From the NCBI RefSeq assembly GCF_022163125.1, contig NZ_CP091881.1:3410001-3474000 (forward strand): a stretch of 64,000 nucleotides of DNA, given 5' to 3'. The stretch is from Paenibacillus sp. HWE-109. Its GTDB lineage: Bacteria > Bacillota > Bacilli > Paenibacillales > NBRC-103111. The notes under the pieces are model-generated. The model was not told the DNA's origin. It did no database searches and saw nothing but the letters and a program-made list of their open reading frames with translations. Shown in pieces: positions 53,601 to 61,018 of this stretch. The translations under genes were made by a program, and so were the position numbers. Position 1 is the stretch's first letter; every line of letters begins with the position of its first letter.

Positions 53601-53828
53601 GCCGGCATTGTTCTAAGCTGGAAAGCCAATCCAACCAAGGATAAAGTAAAAAAGTATAACGTTTATTTTAGCGACAAAGAAAAAGGCACCTTCACGAAGC
53701 TTGGTTCTGTCGATAACGCAACAGAGTTTCACTACTACGCGGCCGCTTACAATGGATATTACAAAGTTAGCGCTGTGAGTGATGCAGGCGAATCGAAACC
53801 ATCAGCAGCCATCGCTTTTAATAATTAA
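50628..53828 (+). CDS. Class A penicillin-binding protein (PBP1-type) with FN3 domains
   Basis: 1066 residues from a TTG at 50628 with AAGGAGG 4-5 nt upstream; an ATG three codons later is 13 nt away and is possible. One membrane anchor (about 20-45, LISAFLAGLLGGSAAFGYV), GT51 glycosyltransferase (about 80-260, with SIEDKDFKTHHGID and GGSTITQQLARRVF), transpeptidase (about 385-690: SxxK in PGSTMKPI, SxN in SYN, KTG in GKTGST), then two fibronectin-III domains (about 825-930 and 985-1066) joined by a Gly/Thr/Pro-rich linker. It makes and crosslinks peptidoglycan outside the membrane. Confidence 0.93.
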   Translation: MELMRNFFAKWNRPWVRTTFKVTWITLKWTLISAFLAGLLGGSAAFGYVSALVKKDPVRSEESIRQQIQENAVTGFAYFNDDTVIGQLRTEEDRRLAQLNDIPQVVLDAVLSIEDKDFKTHHGIDFRGLYRAVTQKLLNEEVQTGGSTITQQLARRVFLTLDRDDGRKARELLLALRMERLMSKDEILLAYLNKIPYGNGATGYNLYGIKAAAKGLFNIDDLDKLNVAQAAYLAGLPQSPSQYSAFTSKPAFDDEGYKKAVIREQLVLKRMLEEKKITNEQYQEALKFDLKTSMAPAAQKAYTTYPYLMIETEQEAAEILLKIQKPELDPKTNQAAYNEALKGIHTQLLRGGYQIYTTIDKTIYDSMHEISSNEKNFAPTDEKKGGIEQVGAIMIDSKTGAIKGMIEGRNFFDEQLNHATQAYRQPGSTMKPIAAYIPALEKGVIQPASIVDDIPIILKDGVKGFHLPENWDHKFHGLMTARKALNQSYNIPAIDIFLNKVGINNAWDFAKKLGITSIQKEDYYAQTGVIGGLSRGTSVKELTGAYASIPNKGVYNETFMIREIKDSNGKIIYSHDQKPAQVYSPQSAYLITDMMKTVISQGTATDLMKNYKSYGKIEISGKTGSTQDDADAWFMGFTPDITVGVWIGYDQPINKLSSSTKSTQAHQTYHAKDIWALIMNRTIEQKPELFPNKTFAKPEGIVSATVSSLSGKLPSELTSGSDHQVTDIFNKKFVPTEVDNVMVKMKISSYNSLNYMAQDATPADFVQEKTVIKRQKSISQLLKEIQDAMSKLPEKSRKPIDNYKPTDYDDDAPSEVDPRVDDGKEPTAPTNVAVTKSGDTATITFTPSANADLVGYRIYRSDNRGKFQLIGGKVVMAGEEAKFTDHIPASSLMGYYITAVDVVGKESPASRSSYTDGSSLDSLFVPPADGNEIPGSTNPPNGGTGETNTGNGAGTGTGTGPGNENGNSSSPSPPAKEAPTAPSGLKAKVDGAGIVLSWKANPTKDKVKKYNVYFSDKEKGTFTKLGSVDNATEFHYYAAAYNGYYKVSAVSDAGESKPSAAIAFNN

Positions 53829-53837
53829 AATCAGGAA

Positions 53838-53867
53838 GAAGATCCGGTTGCTGGATCTTCTTTTTTT
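53838..53867 (+). terminator. Terminator of the PBP gene
   Basis: GAAGATCC and GGATCTTC pair around GGTTGCT and lead into seven T. Confidence 0.92.
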
Positions 53868-53947
53868 GATACGTGTTTATGGGGTTGGGATTGGGTTTGA
53901 TAGAGGTTTAAACACTGCCAGCTGTCGGCATATCACTCTGAAACGAC

Positions 53948-53987
53948 AAAAGCCTCCACACACCAAGTACTGGTGCAAGGAGGCTTT
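53948..53987 (-). terminator. Probable terminator of acsA
   Basis: AAAGCCTCC and GGAGGCTTT close a 40-nt hairpin 15 nt behind the acsA stop; on the minus strand it ends TTTTGTCG, a weak tract. Confidence 0.65.
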
Positions 53988-54001
53988 CCTATGTCATTAA
54001 C

Positions 54002-55726
54002 TTAATCTTCAATTGTCGATAGATCGCCTGTCGGAAGATTGAGCTCCCAAGCTTTAAGCACACGGCGCATAATTTTACCACTGCGTGTTTTTGGCAGCTT
54101 GTCTTTGAATTCAATTTCGCGAGGCGCCGCGTGAGCAGACAGCCCCTCTTTGACAAACTTGGAGATATCCGCTTTCAGCTCATCGGACGGCGAGAAGCCT
54201 TCGCGAAGCGCGATAAACGCTTTGATAATTTCTCCACGCATAGGGTCAGGCTTACCAATAACACCTGCTTCAGCAACTGCAGGATGCTCCACCAGCTTGC
54301 TTTCCACCTCAAAAGGACCTACACGCTCTCCTGCTGTGTTAATCACGTCATCTACGCGGCCTTGGAACCAGAAGTAACCTTCTTCATCCTGATAAGCGGA
54401 GTCACCCGATACGTACCAGCCCGTCAAACGGAAATACTCTTCATATTTAGAAGGGTTATTCCAGATTTTGCGCATCATGGACGGCCAAGGTGTTTTGATC
54501 GCCAGATTCCCCATCCGATTAGGAGGCAGTACATTGCCAGCATCATCGATAATAGCGGCTTCAACACCTGGAATTGGACGGCCCATGGAACCAGGCTTAA
54601 TCGTCATAGCAGGGTAGTTACAAATTAACTGCCCCCCTGTTTCGGTCATCCACCATGTATCATGAATGCGTTGGTTGTATACTTTCAAGCCCCAACGAAC
54701 CACCTCTGGATTCAACGGCTCCCCTACGCTGAGCACATGGCGAAGCGAAGAAAGATCGTAACCAGCAACAACATCATCGCCTGCCCCCATCAGCATCCGG
54801 AAGGCTGTCGGTGCACTATACCAAACAGTAACTTTATATTTCTGAAGCGTCGTGTACCAGTCTTGCGGACTGAAGCGTCCGCCCCGAATGACGTTCGTGG
54901 CGCCATTCAGCCATGGGGCAAAGATCCCGTAAGAGGTTCCTGTTACCCAGCCTGGATCCGCTGTACACCAGTAAATATCGTCTTCTTTAAGATCCAATAC
55001 AATTTGACCTGTATAATAATGTTGAAGCATCGCATTCTGAACGTGGAAAACGCCTTTGGGTTTCCCTGTTGATCCTGACGTATAATGAATGATCAAGCCA
55101 TCTTCGCGATCCAACCATTCGATGTCCAACTCCGTTGAAGCATTAGCCATCTCTTTGTGAAAGTCAACTTGACCTTCCGCCAGTTCAACGTCTTCGCCGA
55201 CCACAATGACATGTTTCAAATGAGGAAGATCGTTGTAAGGAACACGTGAAAGCAAGCTTGGTGTCGTAATAATCGCGACAGCTTCACTATCTTCCAGACG
55301 ATCTCTTACCGCTGTTTCCATGAAAGCTTCAAACAATGGACCGACGACGGCCCCGATCTTCAACGTTCCGAGTAAAGCGTAATAAAGTTCCGGTGTACGA
55401 GGCATGAAAATGAAGACGCGCTCGCCTTTGGCAACGCCAAGTCCGCGAAGCACATTGCCAAATTGATTGGATTTGGCTTTCATTTGACCAAACGTAACGG
55501 CTTCTTCCCTCGTATTATCACTGTAGTAAAGTGCGACTTTATCCTTTTTGGATGACTCCGCATGGCGGTCAATTGCTTCGTAAGCCATGTTTACTTTGCC
55601 AGTTTCATACCATGAAAAACTTTTCTCGATGTCTTTCCAGTCAAATGATGCATGTGTTTGTTCGTAATTTTCCATGTTTGGGTTAGGGGATACAGCTTCA
55701 ATGAGTTCTACTTTCATTTGCTCCAT
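54002..55726 (-). CDS. acsA: Acetate-CoA ligase (acetyl-CoA synthetase)
   Basis: 574 residues, the size of B. subtilis AcsA (572). AMP-binding motifs are visible: YTSGSTGKPKGV (about 220-231), WWMTETGG (about 365), and YVSGDSAYQDEEGYFWFQGR with the hinge; the acetylation motif PKTRSGKIMRR (about 545-555) carries the catalytic lysine that AcuA modifies. It makes acetyl-CoA from acetate, ATP and CoA. The ATG at 55726 is 10 nt behind GGAGGG. It is divergent from acuA-acuC, which control it by reversible lysine acetylation. Confidence 0.95.
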   Translation of the reverse strand: MEQMKVELIEAVSPNPNMENYEQTHASFDWKDIEKSFSWYETGKVNMAYEAIDRHAESSKKDKVALYYSDNTREEAVTFGQMKAKSNQFGNVLRGLGVAKGERVFIFMPRTPELYYALLGTLKIGAVVGPLFEAFMETAVRDRLEDSEAVAIITTPSLLSRVPYNDLPHLKHVIVVGEDVELAEGQVDFHKEMANASTELDIEWLDREDGLIIHYTSGSTGKPKGVFHVQNAMLQHYYTGQIVLDLKEDDIYWCTADPGWVTGTSYGIFAPWLNGATNVIRGGRFSPQDWYTTLQKYKVTVWYSAPTAFRMLMGAGDDVVAGYDLSSLRHVLSVGEPLNPEVVRWGLKVYNQRIHDTWWMTETGGQLICNYPAMTIKPGSMGRPIPGVEAAIIDDAGNVLPPNRMGNLAIKTPWPSMMRKIWNNPSKYEEYFRLTGWYVSGDSAYQDEEGYFWFQGRVDDVINTAGERVGPFEVESKLVEHPAVAEAGVIGKPDPMRGEIIKAFIALREGFSPSDELKADISKFVKEGLSAHAAPREIEFKDKLPKTRSGKIMRRVLKAWELNLPTGDLSTIED

Positions 55727-55747
55727 GTACGAAAAACCCTCCTCACG

Positions 55748-55763
55748 TGATAAACCGCTTTCA
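55748..55763 (-). promoter_or_regulatory. Possible CcpA-binding (cre-like) site upstream of acsA
   Basis: TGAAAGCGGTTTATCA lies 22 nt before the acsA start. It begins as a cre box (TGAAAGCG) but departs from consensus in the last third. acsA is a CcpA target in B. subtilis and ccpA is encoded nearby, so the site is plausible but unproven. Confidence 0.3.
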
Positions 55764-55948
55764 TTTTACTGATGTATTTGAGCAAAATGTGATCGATTTT
55801 TGACATATTCTATTATATCATACTGGGTATTTTTCGCATACGTAAAAATTCGACTTTAAATCCCCCATAAAATTTGGTATAAGTTTACTATGACCTAAGG
55901 GAAAAGGAAACATCCATCATGCTGTTTTTCAAAAGGAGAGCTAAAGTT

Positions 55949-56587
55949 ATGCAGCATATCAAAATCTACCACTCACACAGCTTGCAAGCCGCTCCTGATC
56001 AACCAGAGATCATCATTGAAGGACCTGTTTCGGCAGATCGCTTGCAGGATCTCTCCATGCACAACAAATTGGACGCTTTTCGCCGACCCAAAGAGCAGCT
56101 AGAGGCCTTAATCGAAATCGCACAATTGCCAGAAGGACGTATAATAATTGCAAGGGATGCCTCCACTATCGTGGGTTATGTCACCTTTCATTATCCGGAT
56201 GAGATTGAGCGCTGGTCGCAAGGTCATATGCAGGATTTGATAGAATTAGGCGCTATTGAAGTTGCTGATGACTATCGAGCTGTTGGCTTGGGTAAAAAGA
56301 TGATTCGCCTTGCCTTTGCGGGAGATCAAATGGAGAATATCATCTGTTTTACAACCGAGTACTATTGGCATTGGGATTTGGAGACAAGCAAGCTAACCGT
56401 CTGGGAATATCGTCAGATGATGGAAAAATTAATGAAAAGCGTCGACATGATTTGGTTCGCAACAGACGATCCTGAAATCTGCTCGCATCCGGCCAACTGC
56501 CTGATGGTGCGAATTGGCAAGCACGTGCCGATTTCTTCGCAAGAGCAATTCGATCGCATTCGTTTCCAACAACGATTCATGTATTAG
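55949..56587 (+). CDS. acuA: Protein acetyltransferase AcuA (GNAT family)
   Basis: 212 residues from the ATG at 55949 with GGAGA 9 nt upstream; an in-frame ATG ten codons earlier lacks a site. GNAT features are seen in the stretch IIIARDASTIVGYVTFHYP and the acetyl-CoA loop ADDYRAVGLGKKMIRLAF. AcuA acetylates the catalytic lysine of AcsA and shuts it off. The neighbouring acuC encodes the reverse activity. The B. subtilis acuB gene (CBS-ACT protein) is missing from this cluster. Confidence 0.9.
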   Translation: MQHIKIYHSHSLQAAPDQPEIIIEGPVSADRLQDLSMHNKLDAFRRPKEQLEALIEIAQLPEGRIIIARDASTIVGYVTFHYPDEIERWSQGHMQDLIELGAIEVADDYRAVGLGKKMIRLAFAGDQMENIICFTTEYYWHWDLETSKLTVWEYRQMMEKLMKSVDMIWFATDDPEICSHPANCLMVRIGKHVPISSQEQFDRIRFQQRFMY

Positions 56588-56673
56588 TTTGTTTTTGATA
56601 TTCGTTTCTGACCAATCAAGGGATATGTAGGGCTTCAAGCGAGATTGTTAGCCAATTCGGGGGAATTTGGGAT

Positions 56674-57861
56674 ATGAACAAGAAGGCATCCAGTCCAGTC
56701 TTTATTTATGATGAGGAAGAAATTGCTTATAAATTCAATGAAGACCATCCGTTCAATCAAGATCGTTTGACGATGACGGTTGATCTGCTGCGCAAGGCAG
56801 GCGCTCTGCCGGACAGCGCTATTCGGAAGCCTCGTCCCGCCACGGACAACGAGCTATTGCGGGTTCATTCACAAGCCTATATCGATGCTGTGAAAGGACT
56901 TAGCTCTCCCGTGCCGGAGGAACGCTTCGTCCAGTCAGCGTCGCGCTTTGGACTAGATACCGACGACACGCCCTATTTTGCCGGGATGCATGACATTACG
57001 GCTGAGGTTGTTGGAGGTTCCATCACCGCCGTCGACTTGGTGATGTCCGGTGCGGTCCCACACGCCCTCCACCTGGGCGGCGGCTTGCACCACGCCCTGC
57101 AAAGCAAGGGCGCTGGCTTCTGCGTGTACAATGACGCCTCAGCGGCCATTGCGCACGCTCAAAAGACGTACGGCGCGAAGGTGCTGTACGTCGACACGGA
57201 TGTGCATCATGGGGATGGCGTGCAGTGGGCCTTCTACGCCGATCCCCAGGTATGCACGCTGTCCATTCATGAGACGGGGAAATTTCTATTCCCCGGCACA
57301 GGAGCCGTGAACGAACGCGGTGAAGGCGACGCGTTCGGCACGAACATCAACATCCCGGTGGAGCCATACACCGAGGACGACTCCTGGCTGGAGTGCTTCA
57401 GCGAGGTTCTCACCGAGACCATTGCCCGCTTCCAGCCGGACATCATAATTTCGCAGCATGGCTGCGACGCCCATGCGCTGGACCCTCTCGCGCATGTCCA
57501 CTGCTCCATGCGCGTGTACAAGGCTATGCCCGAGCTGATCCACTCCCTTGCGCACCAATGGTGCGCAGGGCGGTGGGTCGCGCTCGGAGGCGGCGGGTAC
57601 GACATCTGGCGCGTCGTACCGCGGGCCTGGAGCCTGCTCTGGCTCGTCATGAGCGAGCAGGCTCACTTAGACCAGCTGGAGGCGGAGCCGCAGCTGGCGC
57701 TCCCTCAGACGTGGCTGGACGCCTGGCAGAACAAGAGTCCTGTCCAGCTGCCTTCGACATGGCTGGACCCTGTTGAGGACTGGGCGCCGATTCCAAGGCG
57801 CGAAGCGATCGCCGAGAAGAACCGGCATACCAAAGAGTTAGCCATGATGTATTTGAAATAA
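56674..57861 (+). CDS. acuC: Acetoin utilisation deacetylase AcuC (class I HDAC-like)
   Basis: 395 residues. Class I histone-deacetylase fold with LHLGGGLHHALQSKGAGFC (about 131-149), YVDTDVHHGDGVQWAFY (metal ligands D and H, about 171-187), SIHETGKFLFPGTG, and GCDAHALDPLAHVHCS. It removes the acetyl group AcuA puts on AcsA, switching acetate activation back on. The 3' half is very GC-rich compared with its neighbours. It ends before a large bidirectional terminator. Confidence 0.92.
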   Translation: MNKKASSPVFIYDEEEIAYKFNEDHPFNQDRLTMTVDLLRKAGALPDSAIRKPRPATDNELLRVHSQAYIDAVKGLSSPVPEERFVQSASRFGLDTDDTPYFAGMHDITAEVVGGSITAVDLVMSGAVPHALHLGGGLHHALQSKGAGFCVYNDASAAIAHAQKTYGAKVLYVDTDVHHGDGVQWAFYADPQVCTLSIHETGKFLFPGTGAVNERGEGDAFGTNINIPVEPYTEDDSWLECFSEVLTETIARFQPDIIISQHGCDAHALDPLAHVHCSMRVYKAMPELIHSLAHQWCAGRWVALGGGGYDIWRVVPRAWSLLWLVMSEQAHLDQLEAEPQLALPQTWLDAWQNKSPVQLPSTWLDPVEDWAPIPRREAIAEKNRHTKELAMMYLK

Positions 57862-57875
57862 TAGGCGCGTGAAAG

Positions 57876-57920
57876 TCAAAAGCTCAGAACCAGCCAATAA
57901 GGCGAGTTCTGAGCTTTTGA
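57876..57920. terminator. Bidirectional terminator
   Basis: TCAAAAGCTCAGAAC and GTTCTGAGCTTTTGA are perfectly complementary over 15 bp around a 15-nt loop, between convergent acuC and mtnN. Confidence 0.88.
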
Positions 57921-57965
57921 TCTATATACAGCATTGCCAAGCTGTTAAGTTTGCTATTTCTATTT

Positions 57966-58667
57966 CTATAGCTGCTTCACAATTTCCTCGACCATTTTGT
58001 ACGAATTCTCGGAAGCCAGGACTGTGAATTCAGCGAAATTCACATGTGCAGAGCCATCCGCTTTATCGGACATAGAGCGCAGCACCACATAAGGAACGGC
58101 ATTCATCGAGCAAACTTGCGCAACGGAAGCTCCTTCCATTTCGACACACACGCCGTCTAGCTCTTGACGAAGATTAGCAACAGCCTCTCTGCTGGCAATA
58201 AACTGATCACCGGACAGTACCCGGCCCTTTTTGACTTTACCAGCAAACAGCCTTTCGCCAGCAGCAACTGCTAGCTCCACTAATGCGGGATCAGCTTGGA
58301 ACACAGAGTTGGCCTCGTAAGGAATGATGCCACGCGGAAAACCAAGCGCTGTCACATCCATATCGTGCTGCATGCATTCGCTGGAAATCACCAGATCCCC
58401 AATGTTCAATTCAGGGTCTAGTGCACCGGCTACACCTGTAAAAATAATTGCTTCAATACCGAAGGTATCAATCAGAATCTGAGTCGTTACAGCTGCATTA
58501 ACCTTGCCTACTCCTGTCCGGCAAACAACAACCTGCTTCCCTAGATAAGTGCCTTCACGGAACGTAATGCCCGCTTTCACAGTTTCCTGCACATCACTCA
58601 TATGGGATACCAATCGTTCAATCTCTTCATTCATAGCGCCGATGAGCGCAATCTTCGTCCATGTCAT
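57966..58667 (-). CDS. mtnN: 5'-methylthioadenosine/S-adenosylhomocysteine nucleosidase
   Basis: 233 residues, the usual length. It begins IALIGAMNEEIERLV with the catalytic Glu, then IIFTGVAGALDPELNIGDLV, and later VEMEGASVAQVC and LRSMSDKADGSAH with the catalytic Asp. It cleaves MTA and SAH to free adenine in methionine salvage and activated-methyl recycling. It stands between two terminators, so it is transcribed alone. Confidence 0.95.
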   Translation of the reverse strand: MTWTKIALIGAMNEEIERLVSHMSDVQETVKAGITFREGTYLGKQVVVCRTGVGKVNAAVTTQILIDTFGIEAIIFTGVAGALDPELNIGDLVISSECMQHDMDVTALGFPRGIIPYEANSVFQADPALVELAVAAGERLFAGKVKKGRVLSGDQFIASREAVANLRQELDGVCVEMEGASVAQVCSMNAVPYVVLRSMSDKADGSAHVNFAEFTVLASENSYKMVEEIVKQL

Positions 58668-58700
58668 TCCCTATTCCTCTTTTCTTAGTGTTTACATGAG

Positions 58701-58748
58701 AAAACCTCCACCGCAGTCAGCCCTAGGGTTGACCACGATTAGAGGTTT
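58701..58748 (-). terminator. Terminator of ccpA
   Basis: On the minus strand AAACCTC and GAGGTTTT close a hairpin with an inner TCAACCCTAGGGCTGA palindrome, just after the ccpA stop. Confidence 0.75.
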
Positions 58749-58754
58749 GTTAGA

Positions 58755-59762
58755 TTAAGATGGTTCTGTAACCGAATTCCGGTAGATCACTTCATGAGGC
58801 AAAATAACCTGCATGTTGTCTGTCGACTCTTTGTTCATCAACTTCGTGAGCAAACGCATCGACACCGCTCCAATATCATACATCGGTTGAGCGACAGTCG
58901 TTAATGTCGGTCTAACCATAGACGCCATACGAATGTTGTCAACACTGATAACTGCGATATCTTGCGGGACTCTTAGCCCGTTGTCTTGAATCGTATGAAT
59001 GGCACCAATCGCCATTTCATCTGTAGCGGAGAAGATAGCAGTCGGTCTAGGTGAAAGTCCCAAGAAATACTCTACTGCATCCACACTGGATTCATAACGG
59101 TAGTTCCCAATACGAACGTACTCATCGCGAAGCTCAATCCCAGCTTCATCCAAAGCTCTCTTGTACCCTTGATAACGGGCAAATCCATTAGCGGGATCTT
59201 GCAAAGTACCAGAGATCATTGCGATATCACGGTGACCCGCAGCAATTAGAACATTCACAGCATCGAAAGCCGCTTTCTCATGATCGATGTCGACGGAGGC
59301 CATCGCTTGGTTCTCATCCTTCGTCCCGCAAAGGACTACAGGAACTGAGGAAGTGCGGAATGCTTGCGCATGATCCTCGGTGACTACACCACCCATGAAC
59401 AGCAGGCCATCGACTTGCTTCTCGAGCAGCGTGTTAATAACGCGGATCTCTTTTTCTTTTTTCTTATCGGCATTACACAAAATGATATTGTAATGATACA
59501 TATTCGCAATATCTTCAATTCCACGCGCTACTTCAGCAAAGATCGAGTTGGAAATATCGGGAATAACAACGCCAACCGTTGTCGTCTTCTTGCTGGCCAA
59601 TCCTCTTGCCACCGCATTAGGGCGGTAACCGAGACGTTCAATGGCTTCAAAAACCTTCTTGCGTGTTTGGGGCTTCACGTTCGGATTGTTATTAACAACC
59701 CTAGAAACGGTTGCCATGGAAACTCCAGCTTCTCTAGCTACATCATAAATGGTTACGGTCAC
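58755..59762 (-). CDS. ccpA: Catabolite control protein A
   Basis: 335 residues from the GTG at 59762, 7 nt behind GGAGAG; that gives the usual start MTVTIYDVAREAGVSMATVS. LacI-type HTH (about 1-20), hinge with RPNAVARGLASKK (about 47-59), and a periplasmic-binding-like domain ending in VTEPS. Overall agreement with B. subtilis CcpA is high, including VDIDHEKAAFDAVNVLI and DNIRMASMVRPTLTTVAQPMYDIGA. It controls carbon catabolite repression with seryl-phosphorylated HPr or Crh. The nearby acsA-acuAC cluster is a classical target and matches the B. subtilis gene neighbourhood. Confidence 0.93.
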   Translation of the reverse strand: MTVTIYDVAREAGVSMATVSRVVNNNPNVKPQTRKKVFEAIERLGYRPNAVARGLASKKTTTVGVVIPDISNSIFAEVARGIEDIANMYHYNIILCNADKKKEKEIRVINTLLEKQVDGLLFMGGVVTEDHAQAFRTSSVPVVLCGTKDENQAMASVDIDHEKAAFDAVNVLIAAGHRDIAMISGTLQDPANGFARYQGYKRALDEAGIELRDEYVRIGNYRYESSVDAVEYFLGLSPRPTAIFSATDEMAIGAIHTIQDNGLRVPQDIAVISVDNIRMASMVRPTLTTVAQPMYDIGAVSMRLLTKLMNKESTDNMQVILPHEVIYRNSVTEPS

Positions 59763-59903
59763 GGTTACTCTCTCCATTTTCAAAAGTATTCTGCGATCCT
59801 AGTATATTAAAGTTATGATACGACAAATTAATCCATCTTGCAATGTAAATTGAAAATGCTTTGAAAATAATTTCAATTTGTTTTCAAAACGATGACATAT
59901 TAT

Positions 59904-59933
59904 GTATAAAAGCCAACCCCCAATGGGATTGGC
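59904..59933 (-). terminator. Terminator of the small zinc-ribbon gene
   Basis: On the minus strand GCCAATCCC pairs with GGGGTTGGC around ATTG and is followed by TTTTATA. Confidence 0.8.
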
Positions 59934-59942
59934 CGGTGCTGC

Positions 59943-60350
59943 TTATGTCGAAATTGCACTCTGTGTGATTTGAGACAACCGCTTGCGAATTTCTTCGGTC
60001 CATGGTTCGTCACCCAGTGATTGGGCCAGCAATAAAATGTCCAACAGCTCGTTAATGCGTTCTTCCACTATTTTTTCCATGGAGTCATTCATATGCTCTT
60101 TCTCTGTCACTTTCAGCAATAGAAACGCGACTTCCGAAATTTCATGGAAAAAAAGCTGCTGTTTCTCAGGCTTGCTCCCCAGCTTCCCAATCAAACTTGT
60201 AAGCTCTGGTTTGACATGAGGAACAACCTCGCTTCGACCACATGCTTCACAGGAATAAATCGGTACATTCTCAATGTCGACTTTATTTTGATAAATAACC
60301 GTACGCAGACGAAGGTTCATCGTGCGTCCGCACTTGCAATACTTTTGCAT
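59943..60350 (-). CDS. Small zinc-ribbon protein (YgiT-like N-terminus)
   Basis: 135 residues. An N-terminal CKCG and a second CEACG (residues about 5-8 and 34-38) suggest a treble-clef or zinc ribbon like the YgiT/YokU group; the rest is helical and acidic (HEISEVAFLLLKVTEKEHMN). Function unknown. Monocistronic, with its own terminator. Confidence 0.7.
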   Translation of the reverse strand: MQKYCKCGRTMNLRLRTVIYQNKVDIENVPIYSCEACGRSEVVPHVKPELTSLIGKLGSKPEKQQLFFHEISEVAFLLLKVTEKEHMNDSMEKIVEERINELLDILLLAQSLGDEPWTEEIRKRLSQITQSAIST

Positions 60351-60474
60351 TCTAACACTCCTTCACTGGCAGGCGGCATGTACATGAGTTGCTTGTACTA
60401 TGATATTCTACTATATCGGTCGATTTCCTTCCGACTTATGAGTAGTAGTTTTTGCCACCTCTGGAAGTGAAATG

Positions 60475-61017
60475 TTACTTTGCCTGTCCCTTGTTATATT
60501 GGATAAGCTCATCCACAAAACGCTTGGAAAATGCAGGAAGATCTGGCGGTCTGCGCCCTGAAATAATGTTCCGATCGACGACAACCTCTTCATCCAGCCA
60601 CGTTGCACCTGCATTTTCGAGATCGTCTCGAATGCCTGGCGTTGAAGTCATCGTATACCCGTTCACAATTTTGGCTGAGATCAACACCCAACCGGCATGG
60701 CAGATTTGAGCAATAGGTTTCACATCGGCATGAAACTCTTGTGTAAGACGAATCACGTCTGCATAGCGACGCAGCTTGTCTGGCGCCCATCCGCCTGGCA
60801 CATATAGACCAATGTAATCCGAAGATTTGACTTCGTCGAAGGCATAATCCGTCGTAATCGGCACACCATATTTGCCATGATAAACCGTTTTGGCCTTAGG
60901 CCCCACAATGTCAACGGCAACCCCGGATTCACGCAAGCGCAGCACAGGATACCACATTTCTAAGTCTTCAAACTCTTCATCAACAAAAGCCAGCACTTTC
61001 GTTCCCGTTAACGCCAT
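60475..61017 (-). CDS. DJ-1/PfpI-family protein
   Basis: 180 residues with the class I glutamine-amidotransferase-like fold: LAFVDEEFEDLEMWYPVLRL at the start, PGGWAPDKLR, and the nucleophile elbow IAQICHAGWVLISA with the reactive cysteine (about 105). Members act as proteases, chaperones or deglycases; many are stress-induced. The next gene, ptsI, ends just 1 bp upstream of its ATG, so the two are likely co-transcribed, an unusual pairing. Confidence 0.88.
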   Translation of the reverse strand: MALTGTKVLAFVDEEFEDLEMWYPVLRLRESGVAVDIVGPKAKTVYHGKYGVPITTDYAFDEVKSSDYIGLYVPGGWAPDKLRRYADVIRLTQEFHADVKPIAQICHAGWVLISAKIVNGYTMTSTPGIRDDLENAGATWLDEEVVVDRNIISGRRPPDLPAFSKRFVDELIQYNKGQAK

Positions 61018-61018
61018 G

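Noticed and set aside
57267..57776. Long frames of 125-127 codons on other frames inside acuC
   Set aside because: They arise from the high GC third positions of acuC, which is clearly the real gene by its deacetylase motifs.
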